Origin: Verrucomicrobiota bacterium
GTDB taxonomy: Bacteria > Verrucomicrobiota > Kiritimatiellia > CAIVKH01
Direction: 5' to 3'
NCBI GenBank assembly: GCA_024233345.1
Contig: JACKPT010000013.1
Span: 49,921 to 113,920, forward strand
DNA: 64,000 bases
The position numbers were made by a program, and so were the translations under genes. Position 1 is the first letter of the stretch. Each line of letters opens with the position of its first letter. The notes under the pieces are model-generated. The model did not search any database. It saw only the letters and a program-made list of their open reading frames with translations, and was not told the DNA's origin. This document shows positions 45,484 to 53,525 of the stretch, one piece after another.

Positions 45484-46941
45484 TTATTCAGGGATGACCT
45501 GCCACAGGGGGTTTGCCTTGGCCTTGTAGAGAAATCCGAAGTGGAGCAGGTATTTGATCCAGTGGCCGGCGAGGCCGATTTCTCCACTGGTATACCGGAG
45601 GGACCGGCCGGTATCCGGATAGGTTTTGAAATCGGGAATGATCGGATACACCGTCATGGATACTGCGGAGCCGCGAAGCATCCCCGCGCCTGCCGAGGCG
45701 ATACAGGCTGCCCCCATCCTGGCCATGGAGGACTTCCTCGTGGGTTGCTCCGCTTTTCCTGTCATAAGATCGGCAATGTTCAGGGCGACCTGGCGCGCCA
45801 TCACTCCCGAGGGCATTCCGGTACGGGGTGGGGTGGGAAAGATCGGGGTACCCTTGGCACTTTGGGCCGGTTTGGAAATCGCATGCGGCGGGGCAAATGC
45901 AATCCCGACCGCGAATAGATTAGGGTAGTCGGGATTCTGGTAGGTTTCGGGCCAGTCCCCCGGATCCCATTGCTCATAGGGTTTTCCGGAATAGTCCGCA
46001 TCCACCTTCATGAAACCATTGGGAGCAAAGACGGTGGCAGTGATGTTCTCGCCTCGGCGGTTGATGGCGGAAAGGCCGGTTCCGGAGAACGGCGGAAGCA
46101 GCATGGCAAAGTCGAAGGCCTGCTCATGGCTTTGCCCATCGAGGGTCTCATAGTGAAAGTGTCCATCCTGCACTTCTTTCACTCCGGCCTTGGTGATCCA
46201 CCGGACTCCCCGCTCGGTGTAAAGGGATTCCGCAAAAATTCGGCTGTGTGTGATGTAGCCGCCCCGTTTGATGTGCATACCGCCCATCCCGAAATCGCCG
46301 AGTTCCATTTCGTTGGAGATCCATACCAGGTCAGCCCGGTCCCGGACGCCCCGCCGCTGCAACAGATATTCGACATTGAACAGATACTCGAAGGCTGCTC
46401 CCTGGCAGGTACAGGTTCCATGGCCGGTGCCGACCACCAGGGTTTGTCTTTCCCCCCGTTCCATTCGTTGGATGCACGCTTCCAGCCGGGAGAATGTTTC
46501 CGCAGCATGATCAAACGTACAGACCGAGTGGGAGTGACCGGCCGGTCCCAGTCCGGGGGTGGCGGCGAAGTTCAACTTGGGGCCGGTGGCGTTGATCAAA
46601 TAGTCGTAGGTCAGCTTCTCGGTTTGTCCCGCCCGCTCGGGATCGGTGTAGGAGATTTCGACATGGGGAAGGGGTTGATCGTCGCTGCCTTCGGGATACA
46701 GGGTCGTCGCCCTGGCCTGATAAAGCGGGATCCCGAGTTTCCGATACACCGGAGCGAGGTCAAACGTGACATCGTCCACCCCCATGAATCCAACCCCGAC
46801 CCAGATGTTGGAGGGGATCCAGTTCCATTTCCGGTTGGGGGTAACCACGACCAATTCATGACGACCCCGAAGTTTACGGTGGGCGTGCAGTGCCGCCGTG
46901 TGGCCGGCAATGCCTGCCCCTAAAATGACCAATTTGGCCAT
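45484..46941 (-). CDS. Sulfide:quinone reductase-like FAD oxidoreductase
   Basis: This 485-residue flavoprotein of the disulfide-reductase fold has an N-terminal FAD-binding ILGAGIAGHTAA and a mid-chain GTGHGTCTCQGAAFEY segment with paired cysteines, as in SQR-like enzymes. The late stretch FAVGIAFAPPHAISK has the second FAD motif. These enzymes oxidise sulfide and reduce quinone at the membrane. The basic, hydrophobic C-terminus (GHWIKYLLHFGFLYKAK) fits membrane attachment. Sulfide is the likely but unproven substrate. Confidence 0.82.
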   Translation of the reverse strand: MAKLVILGAGIAGHTAALHAHRKLRGRHELVVVTPNRKWNWIPSNIWVGVGFMGVDDVTFDLAPVYRKLGIPLYQARATTLYPEGSDDQPLPHVEISYTDPERAGQTEKLTYDYLINATGPKLNFAATPGLGPAGHSHSVCTFDHAAETFSRLEACIQRMERGERQTLVVGTGHGTCTCQGAAFEYLFNVEYLLQRRGVRDRADLVWISNEMELGDFGMGGMHIKRGGYITHSRIFAESLYTERGVRWITKAGVKEVQDGHFHYETLDGQSHEQAFDFAMLLPPFSGTGLSAINRRGENITATVFAPNGFMKVDADYSGKPYEQWDPGDWPETYQNPDYPNLFAVGIAFAPPHAISKPAQSAKGTPIFPTPPRTGMPSGVMARQVALNIADLMTGKAEQPTRKSSMARMGAACIASAGAGMLRGSAVSMTVYPIIPDFKTYPDTGRSLRYTSGEIGLAGHWIKYLLHFGFLYKAKANPLWQVIPE

Positions 46942-46985
46942 GGCCTGATCCTACACCGGAACCTGGGTGGGTGGTCAATGGTGAA

Positions 46986-47017
46986 ACAAAAAAGCGGCCC
47001 TTGGGAAAGGACCGCTT
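46986..47017 (-). terminator. Rho-independent terminator after rpmG
   Basis: On the minus strand an 11-bp stem (AAGCGGTCCTT and AAGGGCCGCTT, one G-T pair) with a TCCC loop runs directly into a T6 tract at 46988-46993. It lies 25 bp after the rpmG stop and separates it from the flavoprotein gene. Confidence 0.85.
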
Positions 47018-47041
47018 GAACGTCAAAACCGGTGTCCGGTT

Positions 47042-47200
47042 TTACTTCATCTTCGCTTCCTTGTAGGGAACGTGCTTGCGAAGTTTGGGATCGTACTTTT
47101 TCAGTTCGAGTTTTTCGGGTTTCTTGCGCGGATCCTTGGTGGTCACGTAGAAGTGGCCGGTACCGGCGGTGGAAACGAGTTTAACGAGTTCGCGTGCCAT
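47042..47200 (-). CDS. rpmG: 50S ribosomal protein L33
   Basis: This 52-residue basic protein begins MARELVKLVSTAGTGHFYVT and ends KHVPYKEAKMK, typical of L33. It has no cysteine, so it is the zinc-free form. GGAGACTCCCC precedes the ATG. It follows rpmB by 11 bp, and a strong terminator follows it. Confidence 0.95.
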   Translation of the reverse strand: MARELVKLVSTAGTGHFYVTTKDPRKKPEKLELKKYDPKLRKHVPYKEAKMK

Positions 47201-47211
47201 GGGGAGTCTCC

Positions 47212-47484
47212 TTAACCGTTGCGCTTGGCGACGGCCTTGAGCAGGGTGGCCTTGTCGGGGTTGTCGTACAGTCCGGCCTTGAGATCCTTGGCCCGAACCC
47301 AGATGCGCTTCACCGTGCCATCTGCAAAACGGATTTTCTTGCGCTGCATGTTGGTTTTGAAGGTGCGGCGGGTGATCCCGGTGGTATGCAAACCGATACC
47401 GCCGCTCTTCTTGGGCAACCCCTTGCGGATAATCCTGTTACCGCGAACAGTCTTGTTGCCAATCTTGGATGGAATCTTTGTCAT
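47212..47484 (-). CDS. rpmB: 50S ribosomal protein L28
   Basis: This 90-residue protein has the L28 features GNRIIRKGLPKKSGGIGLH, TRRTFKTNMQ and IRFADGTVKRIWVRAKDL. There are no cysteines (zinc-free form). I use the ATG at 47484, which has GAGGGAC upstream. The longer open frame is not conserved. It forms the usual rpmB-rpmG pair. Confidence 0.95.
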   Translation of the reverse strand: MTKIPSKIGNKTVRGNRIIRKGLPKKSGGIGLHTTGITRRTFKTNMQRKKIRFADGTVKRIWVRAKDLKAGLYDNPDKATLLKAVAKRNG

Positions 47485-47616
47485 GTTGTCCCTCGTTTCC
47501 GTATTGCCCGCCTGTCTGCCAAGCCGTGTTGCGGGCAACAACCGATTTCCTGTAGAAAACTGTGCAGACGGCTCTCCAAGTCCCTCTCAGGAACGTAGAG
47601 CGCAAGAATCTGTCTG

Positions 47617-47630
47617 ATTCTCCGGAGAAT
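47617..47630. promoter_or_regulatory. 14-bp perfect palindrome upstream of rpmB
   Basis: ATTCTCCGGAGAAT lies in the 210-bp gap between znuB and rpmB, within a weak promoter-like stretch on the minus strand (TTGCAA, 17 bp, CAGATT). It could be an operator for rpmBG, but the regulator is unknown. Nothing else coding is seen in this gap. Confidence 0.4.
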
Positions 47631-47694
47631 TGCAATACTTTCGTTTCATAATTTTTGGGGTCATGGGGGGATGCCGGTTCCGGGGGCCGTGGGT

Positions 47695-48549
47695 TCAGCT
47701 TTCCCGGGTGCGTGACCCCTTGTACAGCCGGTGGAAGGTTGCGGTACCGAGATAGACCAGACCGGACAGTAAAATGATGGTTGCCCCGGCCGGCCACTCC
47801 GGTTCGTAGCTGATGACCAGCCCTCCCACCGAGAACAGCAGACAGAATCCGGTGGCGAGCATCATCATGCGGGAAAGGCGGGTGACAAAATACCCGGCCG
47901 TCGCCGCGGGCAAGGTGAGGAGGGCGATGACCAGCACAATCCCCACTACCCGAACCAGCAAGACAATCGTCAGGGCGGTAATGATCAAATACACGATTTC
48001 ATAGAGCGAGACATTCAACCCCCGGAGCCGGGCCAATTGCGGGTTGAAGCTGGTGGCGAGGAGGGGGTCGTAAAACAACCCGACCAGCCCCAGAACGATC
48101 AGGTTGAGCAAGCCCATCAACAGGAGGTCCCCACGCCCGACCATCAGGATATTCCCGAACAGGTAGCTCATCAGGTCTTCGCTATACCCCGGGGTGGCCA
48201 TGATAAAGACAATCCCGATGGCCATGCCCATGGCCCAGATCGCGCTGAGTACGGTGTCGATCCGCTCCCGCCCATGCTGCATGACTGCGGCGATGATGCC
48301 GGCGGCGATAATCGCGGCGAGCACGGCTCCGGTCATTGGGGTCAGCCAGGCCAGGCCATGCACCTGTTGCAGGTAGCGGGACAAGCCCATGCCGCCGAGT
48401 ACACAATGGGAAATCGCCCCCGCGATATAGGTGGAACGCCTGGTCACGATGTAGCTGCCGACAATACCGCCCGGAATGGATGCCAGCACTGCGGCCAGGA
48501 TGGCGTGCTGGAGGAAGGGGTGGCGGGCGAGGTCCTGGAGAAACATCAT
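47695..48549 (-). CDS. znuB: Zinc/manganese ABC transporter permease
   Basis: This 284-residue inner-membrane protein of the ABC-3 family has eight to nine helices (GGIVGSYIVTRRSTYIAGAI; VVGIVLVIALLTLPAATAGY). It overlaps znuC by 4 nt, so the membrane channel and the ATPase are coupled. With ZnuA it would import zinc. Confidence 0.9.
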   Translation of the reverse strand: MMFLQDLARHPFLQHAILAAVLASIPGGIVGSYIVTRRSTYIAGAISHCVLGGMGLSRYLQQVHGLAWLTPMTGAVLAAIIAAGIIAAVMQHGRERIDTVLSAIWAMGMAIGIVFIMATPGYSEDLMSYLFGNILMVGRGDLLLMGLLNLIVLGLVGLFYDPLLATSFNPQLARLRGLNVSLYEIVYLIITALTIVLLVRVVGIVLVIALLTLPAATAGYFVTRLSRMMMLATGFCLLFSVGGLVISYEPEWPAGATIILLSGLVYLGTATFHRLYKGSRTRES

Positions 48550-49370
48550 GGTGTGCCGGTTCCTTCCGAAGATTCATGGATGGCGGCATGACCCGATTGC
48601 ATGGCCCGGGAGACGTCGGTGATCGGGCTGCCCACATGATGCAGCAGGAGGGCAAGTTCCCCGCCATACGCCTCTTTAATGGTGGAAGACATCATGTCGG
48701 AAATGGGGTGGATACAGGCGGTTCGATTCACACATAGTACATGCCGGACATACTTGGTCACCACGGTCAGATTGTGAGACACCAGCAGAATGGTCATGCT
48801 CCGGTTCAGCTCATGAAAGAGTTCATACAGCGCGTGCTCGGCCTGCGCATCCACATTGGCGGTCGGTTCGTCCAAAAAAAGAATCGACGGCTGAGACACC
48901 AGAGCCCGCGCGATCATCACCCGCTGGCGCTCGCCTCCGGACAGATCGGCAAAGGCCTGGTTCTGCCGGTCGGCTAACCCGACCTGGTCCAAAGCGGATC
49001 TCGCGGCGTCTTTTTCCTTTCGTTTAAAGCGCCCGAATCTTCCGCCACGAAGATGACCCATATTCACCACATCGAGGGCGGTGACCGGAAACCGGGGATC
49101 AAAGTGGAGGTGCTGGGGTACATAGCCAATCCGGTCCCGGACTTCCCTGGGGGGACGCCCGGCAATGTTAACCGTGCCAAACTTGGGCTTAATCAACCCA
49201 AGCAGCAGGTAAAGCAGGGTGGTCTTGCCCCCACCATTCGGCCCGACAATACCCACCAGGTCGCCTTCGCCGATTTCAAACGATACATTATGAAGAACCT
49301 CACTGGCCGTGTAACCAAAACAGAGGTCATGCACCACAATCAGTGGATCGGTTGTTGGTTCATCGGTCAT
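48546..49370 (-). CDS. znuC: Zinc ABC transporter ATP-binding protein
   Basis: This 274-residue ABC ATPase has Walker A GPNGGGKTTLL, signature LSGGERQRV, Walker B ILFLDEPTANVD and the switch His in VSHNLTV. It overlaps znuB by 4 nt and lies 148 bp after znuA. No gene is seen in that gap. Confidence 0.92.
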   Translation of the reverse strand: MTDEPTTDPLIVVHDLCFGYTASEVLHNVSFEIGEGDLVGIVGPNGGGKTTLLYLLLGLIKPKFGTVNIAGRPPREVRDRIGYVPQHLHFDPRFPVTALDVVNMGHLRGGRFGRFKRKEKDAARSALDQVGLADRQNQAFADLSGGERQRVMIARALVSQPSILFLDEPTANVDAQAEHALYELFHELNRSMTILLVSHNLTVVTKYVRHVLCVNRTACIHPISDMMSSTIKEAYGGELALLLHHVGSPITDVSRAMQSGHAAIHESSEGTGTP

Positions 49371-49518
49371 GATGGGAATCGTCCATGCATTTGGCTCAGG
49401 AACTCAAGGTAAAAGCTTGGTTGGTTGGAAAACCAGGATCACTCGCGGGCTTGCGGTTCGGCGGGCCTGTCCGGCCAGGGGATGCCGAACCCTGCCCCTT
49501 CATGATGAAGGAATGAAC

Positions 49519-50433
49519 TCATGGCTCGATGGCCTTGCGAATTTCCGCTGCGACCGTCTCCATATTCGCAATGTAATCATAGGCGAGGGGATCGAGCGGG
49601 ATCACCACGCCGCCAATGGCTGCGGCGATCCGTTCTGCTGCCCGCTGATCGAATTGCGGCTGAACAAAGATCACCCGTATGCCTTCGGCTCGCGCCCGAT
49701 CAATAATCCGAACGAGCTGGCGCGCTCCCGGGGCTTTCCCGGAAACCTCGATGGAAATCTGCTCCAACCCCAGGGAATGTGCGAGATAGCCCCATGAGGG
49801 ATGATAGACCATGAAGGCCCGGCCAGGCATCGTCGCGAATGCTTCCTTGAGTTGGGTTTGCAGCTCGGTGAGATCCTGCTCCAGTTGCCGCACATTGGAT
49901 GCATAGGTTGCCTGTCCGTCCGGATCCAGCTCGCTGAGGGTCTCTGCAATCAGGCGGGCCTGCTGCAGGGCGAGGGCCGGATCTGTCCAGGTATGTGGGT
50001 CAGGCATGTCATGATCGTGGGCATGGCCATGTTCATGCCCTTCTGCTTCGCAGGCCATCGGCATCAACTCGATGCCATCCCGCAGGTCCACGACCTTCAG
50101 GTCGGGAACAACCGACTGCAAGCGGGGCATCAAGCCCTCCTCGAATTCCATGCCAATCCGGAAAAAGACATCAGCTTCGGACAGAAAAACCATTTGTCTG
50201 GGGGAGGGTTCAAAGATATGTGGATCCTGCCCCGGTTGCACCAGGGTTCGCGCCTCCACCCGGTCCCCGCCGATCCGTTCGACAAAATATTGCTGAGGCA
50301 GAATACTGACCATCACCTTCAGCGGAGCTGCGTGGACGGCCAGGGACAGAGCAAAAAGACAGGACAGGGCCCAGGGGCCCGGATTCCGTTTGGGACTGGA
50401 TTGATGAGTTGTTCTCATAGGGGTTTGCATCAT
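49519..50433 (-). CDS. znuA: Zinc ABC transporter substrate-binding protein
   Basis: This is a cluster A-I periplasmic binding protein with a signal peptide (GPWALSCLFALSLAVHAA), H-to-E metal ligands (DPHIFEPSPRQ) and a zinc-type His-rich loop (EGHEHGHAHDHDMPDPHTW). It feeds zinc to ZnuBC. The start is uncertain: ATGs at 50433, 50430 and 50418 are all in frame. I use 50433 (304 residues). Confidence 0.88.
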   Translation of the reverse strand: MMQTPMRTTHQSSPKRNPGPWALSCLFALSLAVHAAPLKVMVSILPQQYFVERIGGDRVEARTLVQPGQDPHIFEPSPRQMVFLSEADVFFRIGMEFEEGLMPRLQSVVPDLKVVDLRDGIELMPMACEAEGHEHGHAHDHDMPDPHTWTDPALALQQARLIAETLSELDPDGQATYASNVRQLEQDLTELQTQLKEAFATMPGRAFMVYHPSWGYLAHSLGLEQISIEVSGKAPGARQLVRIIDRARAEGIRVIFVQPQFDQRAAERIAAAIGGVVIPLDPLAYDYIANMETVAAEIRKAIEP

Positions 50434-50458
50434 GACGTGTTCCGGTTGGAAGAAAAGC

Positions 50459-50486
50459 TTGATCGTTTGGGGCAAGCGGTTACAGT
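50459..50486 (+). promoter_or_regulatory. Possible promoter of tRNA-Pro
   Basis: TTGATC (50459-50464) and TACAGT (50481-50486) are 16 bp apart and end 23 bp before the tRNA. Each hexamer matches four of six consensus bases. Confidence 0.35.
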
Positions 50487-50509
50487 CTCCGTTCACCTTG
50501 AATTCAGGT

Positions 50510-50586
50510 CGGGGCGTGGCTCAGCTTGGTAGAGCGCTACCTTGGGGTGGTAGAGGTCGCTGGTTCAAATCCAGTCGCTCCGACCA
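50510..50586 (+). tRNA. tRNA-Pro (anticodon GGG)
   Basis: A 77-nt cloverleaf is seen. The acceptor CGGGGCG pairs with CGCTCCG (one G-T pair). The D-arm is GCTCAGCTTGGTAGAGC, the anticodon loop TTGGGGT is closed by CTACC/GGTAG, and the T-arm is CTGGTTCAAATCCAG. CCA is encoded. Its last six bases form the outer edge of the left inverted-repeat arm of the adjacent recombinase module. Confidence 0.95.
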
Positions 50587-52347
50587 TTTTTTATTTCGTG
50601 GCATTTCGGCCCAAATCCCCCACGGGCCGGGGAACTCGACGCGGAGACGCGGCGAGGCATTCCCGCGACTGGTGACGCGACACGGCGACGATCTTCCCGC
50701 GACCTGCGAGACGCGGGCCGCCGCGTTCGCGGCGGCGGTTTCCGGCTCGAACGACGGGACGACGAAGAAACCGGACTGACGGATTTTCCCGCTGGCATTC
50801 AACGACTTGGGGAGGCTGGAAGGCGAGAGGATCGGCGACGCCGCTTCCGGCGTCGTGTGGTCGGCGCGTGCGGCAAGGCCGCCGCACCGAGCGTCTTGGT
50901 CGTTCAGATTCCCCGCCAGTTCCGAAAGGGTGCGCGTCTTGTTTTCGTCTGTGATTTCATCCGCTTCCGGCTTGAACAAGTACAGGTTCGAGCCGATTTT
51001 CTGGAAAAAATCGCGTATTCCGTTCAGGTCGCCCGAAAAAGCCGTCTTTTCGGCCTGATTTGCGGCCTTCACGAAGTTTTCCAACGGTTCGAGCCAACAG
51101 TTGCCCTTGGCCTCGATCTCGGTCAGCTTCTCGCGCCGCTTCGCCTTTTCGTTCAGAAATTCGGCCTTACGCCCGGCGTAATCCTCCCGCGTGATGGAGC
51201 CGTCAAGGAACACGTCAAGCAGGCGGTTGACTCGTGTGTCGAGTTCCGCGAGTTGGTCCTTGTATCGTTGCGCCTCGGTCGTGGCGCGGTCGGTCTCGTC
51301 CCGCCGCCACACTTCAAGCTGGGCAAGCATCAAGTCGGCCCACTCGTCGGAAATCGAAACCCTCCGAATCTCGTCTCGCATGAAGTCGGCAAGGGCTGTT
51401 TCCCGGATGTAGCCTCTCAAGTCGCAAGGACCGAGTTTCTTGGTGCATCTGTAGTAGTGGTGTCCCTTCTGGCGTTCGGCGGTCACGGACGCGCCGCACT
51501 CTTGGCAACGGACAAGGCCAAGAAACGCCAGCGGTTGCCGCTGTTTCTTGGTCTGGTAACGTCCCCGGCCACGGTCGGCCAGGACCTTCTGAACAAGGTC
51601 GAAAAGCTCCTGGGGGACAAATCTTTCGTGCGTTCCCTCGTATTTCTCGCCCGCCCACTCGAAAACCCCAATGTAAAAGCGGTCCGCAAGAATCTTTGGA
51701 ATCATGCTCCGGGCAAGGGGTTTCTCTTGGTGACTGAGTAAGCCCCATTTCGCGGCAAGTTCGGCCATTTGGTCGAAGTTGACGCGGCCCGTTGCGTAGG
51801 TCTCGAAAAGCCGCCGCACAAGCGGGGCTTTTCGTTGGTGAACCTCGATTGTCCGCAAGCGTGGTTCGTTCAAGTAGCCCAACGGCGGCTTGTGCGGATA
51901 GACGCCCCGGCGAATCTTCTCCCGCATGCCGCGCCGGACGTTCTCAGAGAGCGCGTCAACGTAGTACTTGGATTGCCCGAAGGCCATGTTCAGGACGAAC
52001 TTTCCTTGTGGCGTGTTCTCAAACCAAAACGTGGGGAACTTCAAGGCCGTCAGTTTCCCTGTGTCCACGAGGTAGATGATCCGCCCGCCGTCAACCGAGT
52101 TGCGCGCGAGCCGGTCGGGATGCCACGCAAGCACGCCGTCTGCCTCGCCTCGCTCCACCAGCCGGAGCATTTCGTTGAAGATCGGCCTGCCCGGTTCTTT
52201 GGCGGTCATGGATTCGACAAACTCGCGGGCGATCTCAAGAGACTGCTTCGCCGCATACTCGCGCAATTCGTTCCGTTGCGCGTCAATCGAAAGCATCTGC
52301 CGTTCTTCGTCGTCGGTTGACTTGCGGGCATAGATGAAATATTTCAT
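50521..52347 (-). CDS. Large serine recombinase
   Basis: The 608-residue frame has a resolvase domain (FIYARKSTDDEERQ, nucleophile S10; WHPDRLARNSVDGG), a recombinase domain (GYLNEPRLRTIEVHQRKAPL), a zinc ribbon (CQECGASV and CTKKLGPCD) and a coiled-coil. After about residue 470 the sequence enters the left repeat arm and becomes low-complexity, and the last 20 residues are read antisense through tRNA-Pro. The true functional end is probably near the arm boundary. GGAGAAAGC precedes the ATG. It likely drives integration at tRNA-Pro or inversion of its own module. Confidence 0.88.
   Translation of the reverse strand: MKYFIYARKSTDDEERQMLSIDAQRNELREYAAKQSLEIAREFVESMTAKEPGRPIFNEMLRLVERGEADGVLAWHPDRLARNSVDGGRIIYLVDTGKLTALKFPTFWFENTPQGKFVLNMAFGQSKYYVDALSENVRRGMREKIRRGVYPHKPPLGYLNEPRLRTIEVHQRKAPLVRRLFETYATGRVNFDQMAELAAKWGLLSHQEKPLARSMIPKILADRFYIGVFEWAGEKYEGTHERFVPQELFDLVQKVLADRGRGRYQTKKQRQPLAFLGLVRCQECGASVTAERQKGHHYYRCTKKLGPCDLRGYIRETALADFMRDEIRRVSISDEWADLMLAQLEVWRRDETDRATTEAQRYKDQLAELDTRVNRLLDVFLDGSITREDYAGRKAEFLNEKAKRREKLTEIEAKGNCWLEPLENFVKAANQAEKTAFSGDLNGIRDFFQKIGSNLYLFKPEADEITDENKTRTLSELAGNLNDQDARCGGLAARADHTTPEAASPILSPSSLPKSLNASGKIRQSGFFVVPSFEPETAAANAAARVSQVAGRSSPCRVTSRGNASPRLRVEFPGPWGIWAEMPRNKKWSERLDLNQRPLPPQGSALPS
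50581..50937. repeat. Left arm of a 357-bp inverted repeat
   Basis: This segment is the reverse complement of 52763-53119 over its full length by my reading, and the translated frames are identical (119 codons). It begins with the tRNA-Pro end CGACCA, continues with a T-rich stretch and is GC-rich inside. It encodes the C-terminal tail of the serine recombinase. Confidence 0.9.
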
Positions 52348-52363
52348 GTTAGCTTTCTCCTTT

Positions 52364-52407
52364 TACACATAACCGCTGTGTAGATATTGATACACATATC
52401 TGCTGTG
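52364..52407. promoter_or_regulatory. Paired 17-bp direct repeats between recombinase and XRE gene
   Basis: TACACATAACCGCTGTG (52364-52380) and TACACATATCTGCTGTG (52391-52407) differ at two positions and repeat every 27 bp. Each half has CACA...TGTG dyad symmetry. They fit an operator for the adjacent XRE protein that controls the divergent recombinase. Confidence 0.6.
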
Positions 52408-52416
52408 CTTTCAAGA

Positions 52417-52653
52417 GTGAAGACGACAAAAGACAATCGAACGCGCCGCCGCAAGATCGGCGATGCCATTCGCAAGAGACGTGAGACACTCGGCTTGTCG
52501 CAAGAGGGGCTCGCCGAAGTGATTGACTGCCATCGGAATTACGTTGGTCTCGTTGAGCGGGGAGAGCACAACGTTTCGATTGAGATGATTGCCCGATTTG
52601 CGGATGCCTTCAAATGCCGGGCAAGTGACCTTATTCGAGAAGCCGGATTCTAA
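52417..52653 (+). CDS. XRE-family HTH transcriptional regulator
   Basis: This small single-domain regulator has the HTH RRETLGLSQEGLAEVIDCHR followed by GLVERGEHNVSIEMIARFA, close to restriction-modification C-protein and phage repressor types. The start is uncertain: GTG at 52417 gives 78 residues; GTG 52405 or TTG 52387 would overlap the second operator repeat. It is divergent from the recombinase and lies inside the inverted-repeat module. Confidence 0.8.
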   Translation: MKTTKDNRTRRRKIGDAIRKRRETLGLSQEGLAEVIDCHRNYVGLVERGEHNVSIEMIARFADAFKCRASDLIREAGF

Positions 52654-52762
52654 AGCGCGGCAAACGTCGCGCCGCTCCCGCCCGCGTGTGAGGAACGAAC
52701 GCCAAGGGCGGGAAGTGGCGCAGATTGCCGCTACCGCCAGCGGTGAGCGCAGCGAATCCGCA

Positions 52763-53119
52763 ACGCGCACCCTTTCGGAACTGGCGGGGAATCTGAACGA
52801 CCAAGACGCTCGGTGCGGCGGCCTTGCCGCACGCGCCGACCACACGACGCCGGAAGCGGCGTCGCCGATCCTCTCGCCTTCCAGCCTCCCCAAGTCGTTG
52901 AATGCCAGCGGGAAAATCCGTCAGTCCGGTTTCTTCGTCGTCCCGTCGTTCGAGCCGGAAACCGCCGCCGCGAACGCGGCGGCCCGCGTCTCGCAGGTCG
53001 CGGGAAGATCGTCGCCGTGTCGCGTCACCAGTCGCGGGAATGCCTCGCCGCGTCTCCGCGTCGAGTTCCCCGGCCCGTGGGGGATTTGGGCCGAAATGCC
53101 ACGAAATAAAAAATGGTCG
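52763..53119. repeat. Right arm of the 357-bp inverted repeat
   Basis: This is the inverted copy of 50581-50937, ending with TGGTCG, the complement of the tRNA-Pro end. In the flipped orientation the recombinase frame would pass through this arm and stop at 53158 with tail SFLDAARKYYQR. Confidence 0.9.
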
Positions 53120-53525
53120 TCCTTCTTGGACGCCGCTCGAAAGTACTACCAGCGATAGGCCGTCCGTGTCGAGGTTGCGGGATACCTCGCGGCGCTGACG
53201 CGCCGCTCGGACCATACCCCCGGCTCGGCGCTCCCGCGCCTCGCCGCCCCACGCACGGCGCGTTGCGCCGTGCTTCTACTCCTCGCCGCTGGACGCGGCT
53301 CGGAGCAAGGACGGCGCTGGGCCGCGCCGGTTGTGCTTCGCTCGCTGGCCGCTCGCTCAGCTTCCGCCTCCGGCTGGGCCGCCGGAGTCGGTCACGCGGT
53401 CCTGAACGGCCCGCGTGAAGAGCGGCGGGCGTCCGGCCTCCCCTCATTCTCTGAACGCTCTCCGACTTCGCGGCGTTCTGCCGCGCTCTTCTCCTCCGAG
53501 GGGGCGCGCGCGTCTTCTCTTTGTC
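53120..53525. other. GC-rich non-coding spacer with hairpins
   Basis: No convincing gene is seen. Frames here are arginine- and serine-rich with no start signals, as expected from random GC-rich DNA. The second half is an inverted partner of the right window end. Confidence 0.6.
53331..53491. repeat. Left copy of island-flanking inverted repeat
   Basis: Bases 53331-53370 (40 nt) match 63961-64000 inverted without mismatch, and 53453-53491 (39 nt) match 63808-63846 inverted. The stretch between them is partly conserved with indels. The repeat brackets the defence operon. Confidence 0.8.

Noticed and set aside
50521..50586. The recombinase tail over tRNA-Pro as a real protein segment
   Set aside because: LDLNQRPLPPQGSAL-like tails arise from reading tRNA-Pro antisense. 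The segment is included only because the frame stays open.
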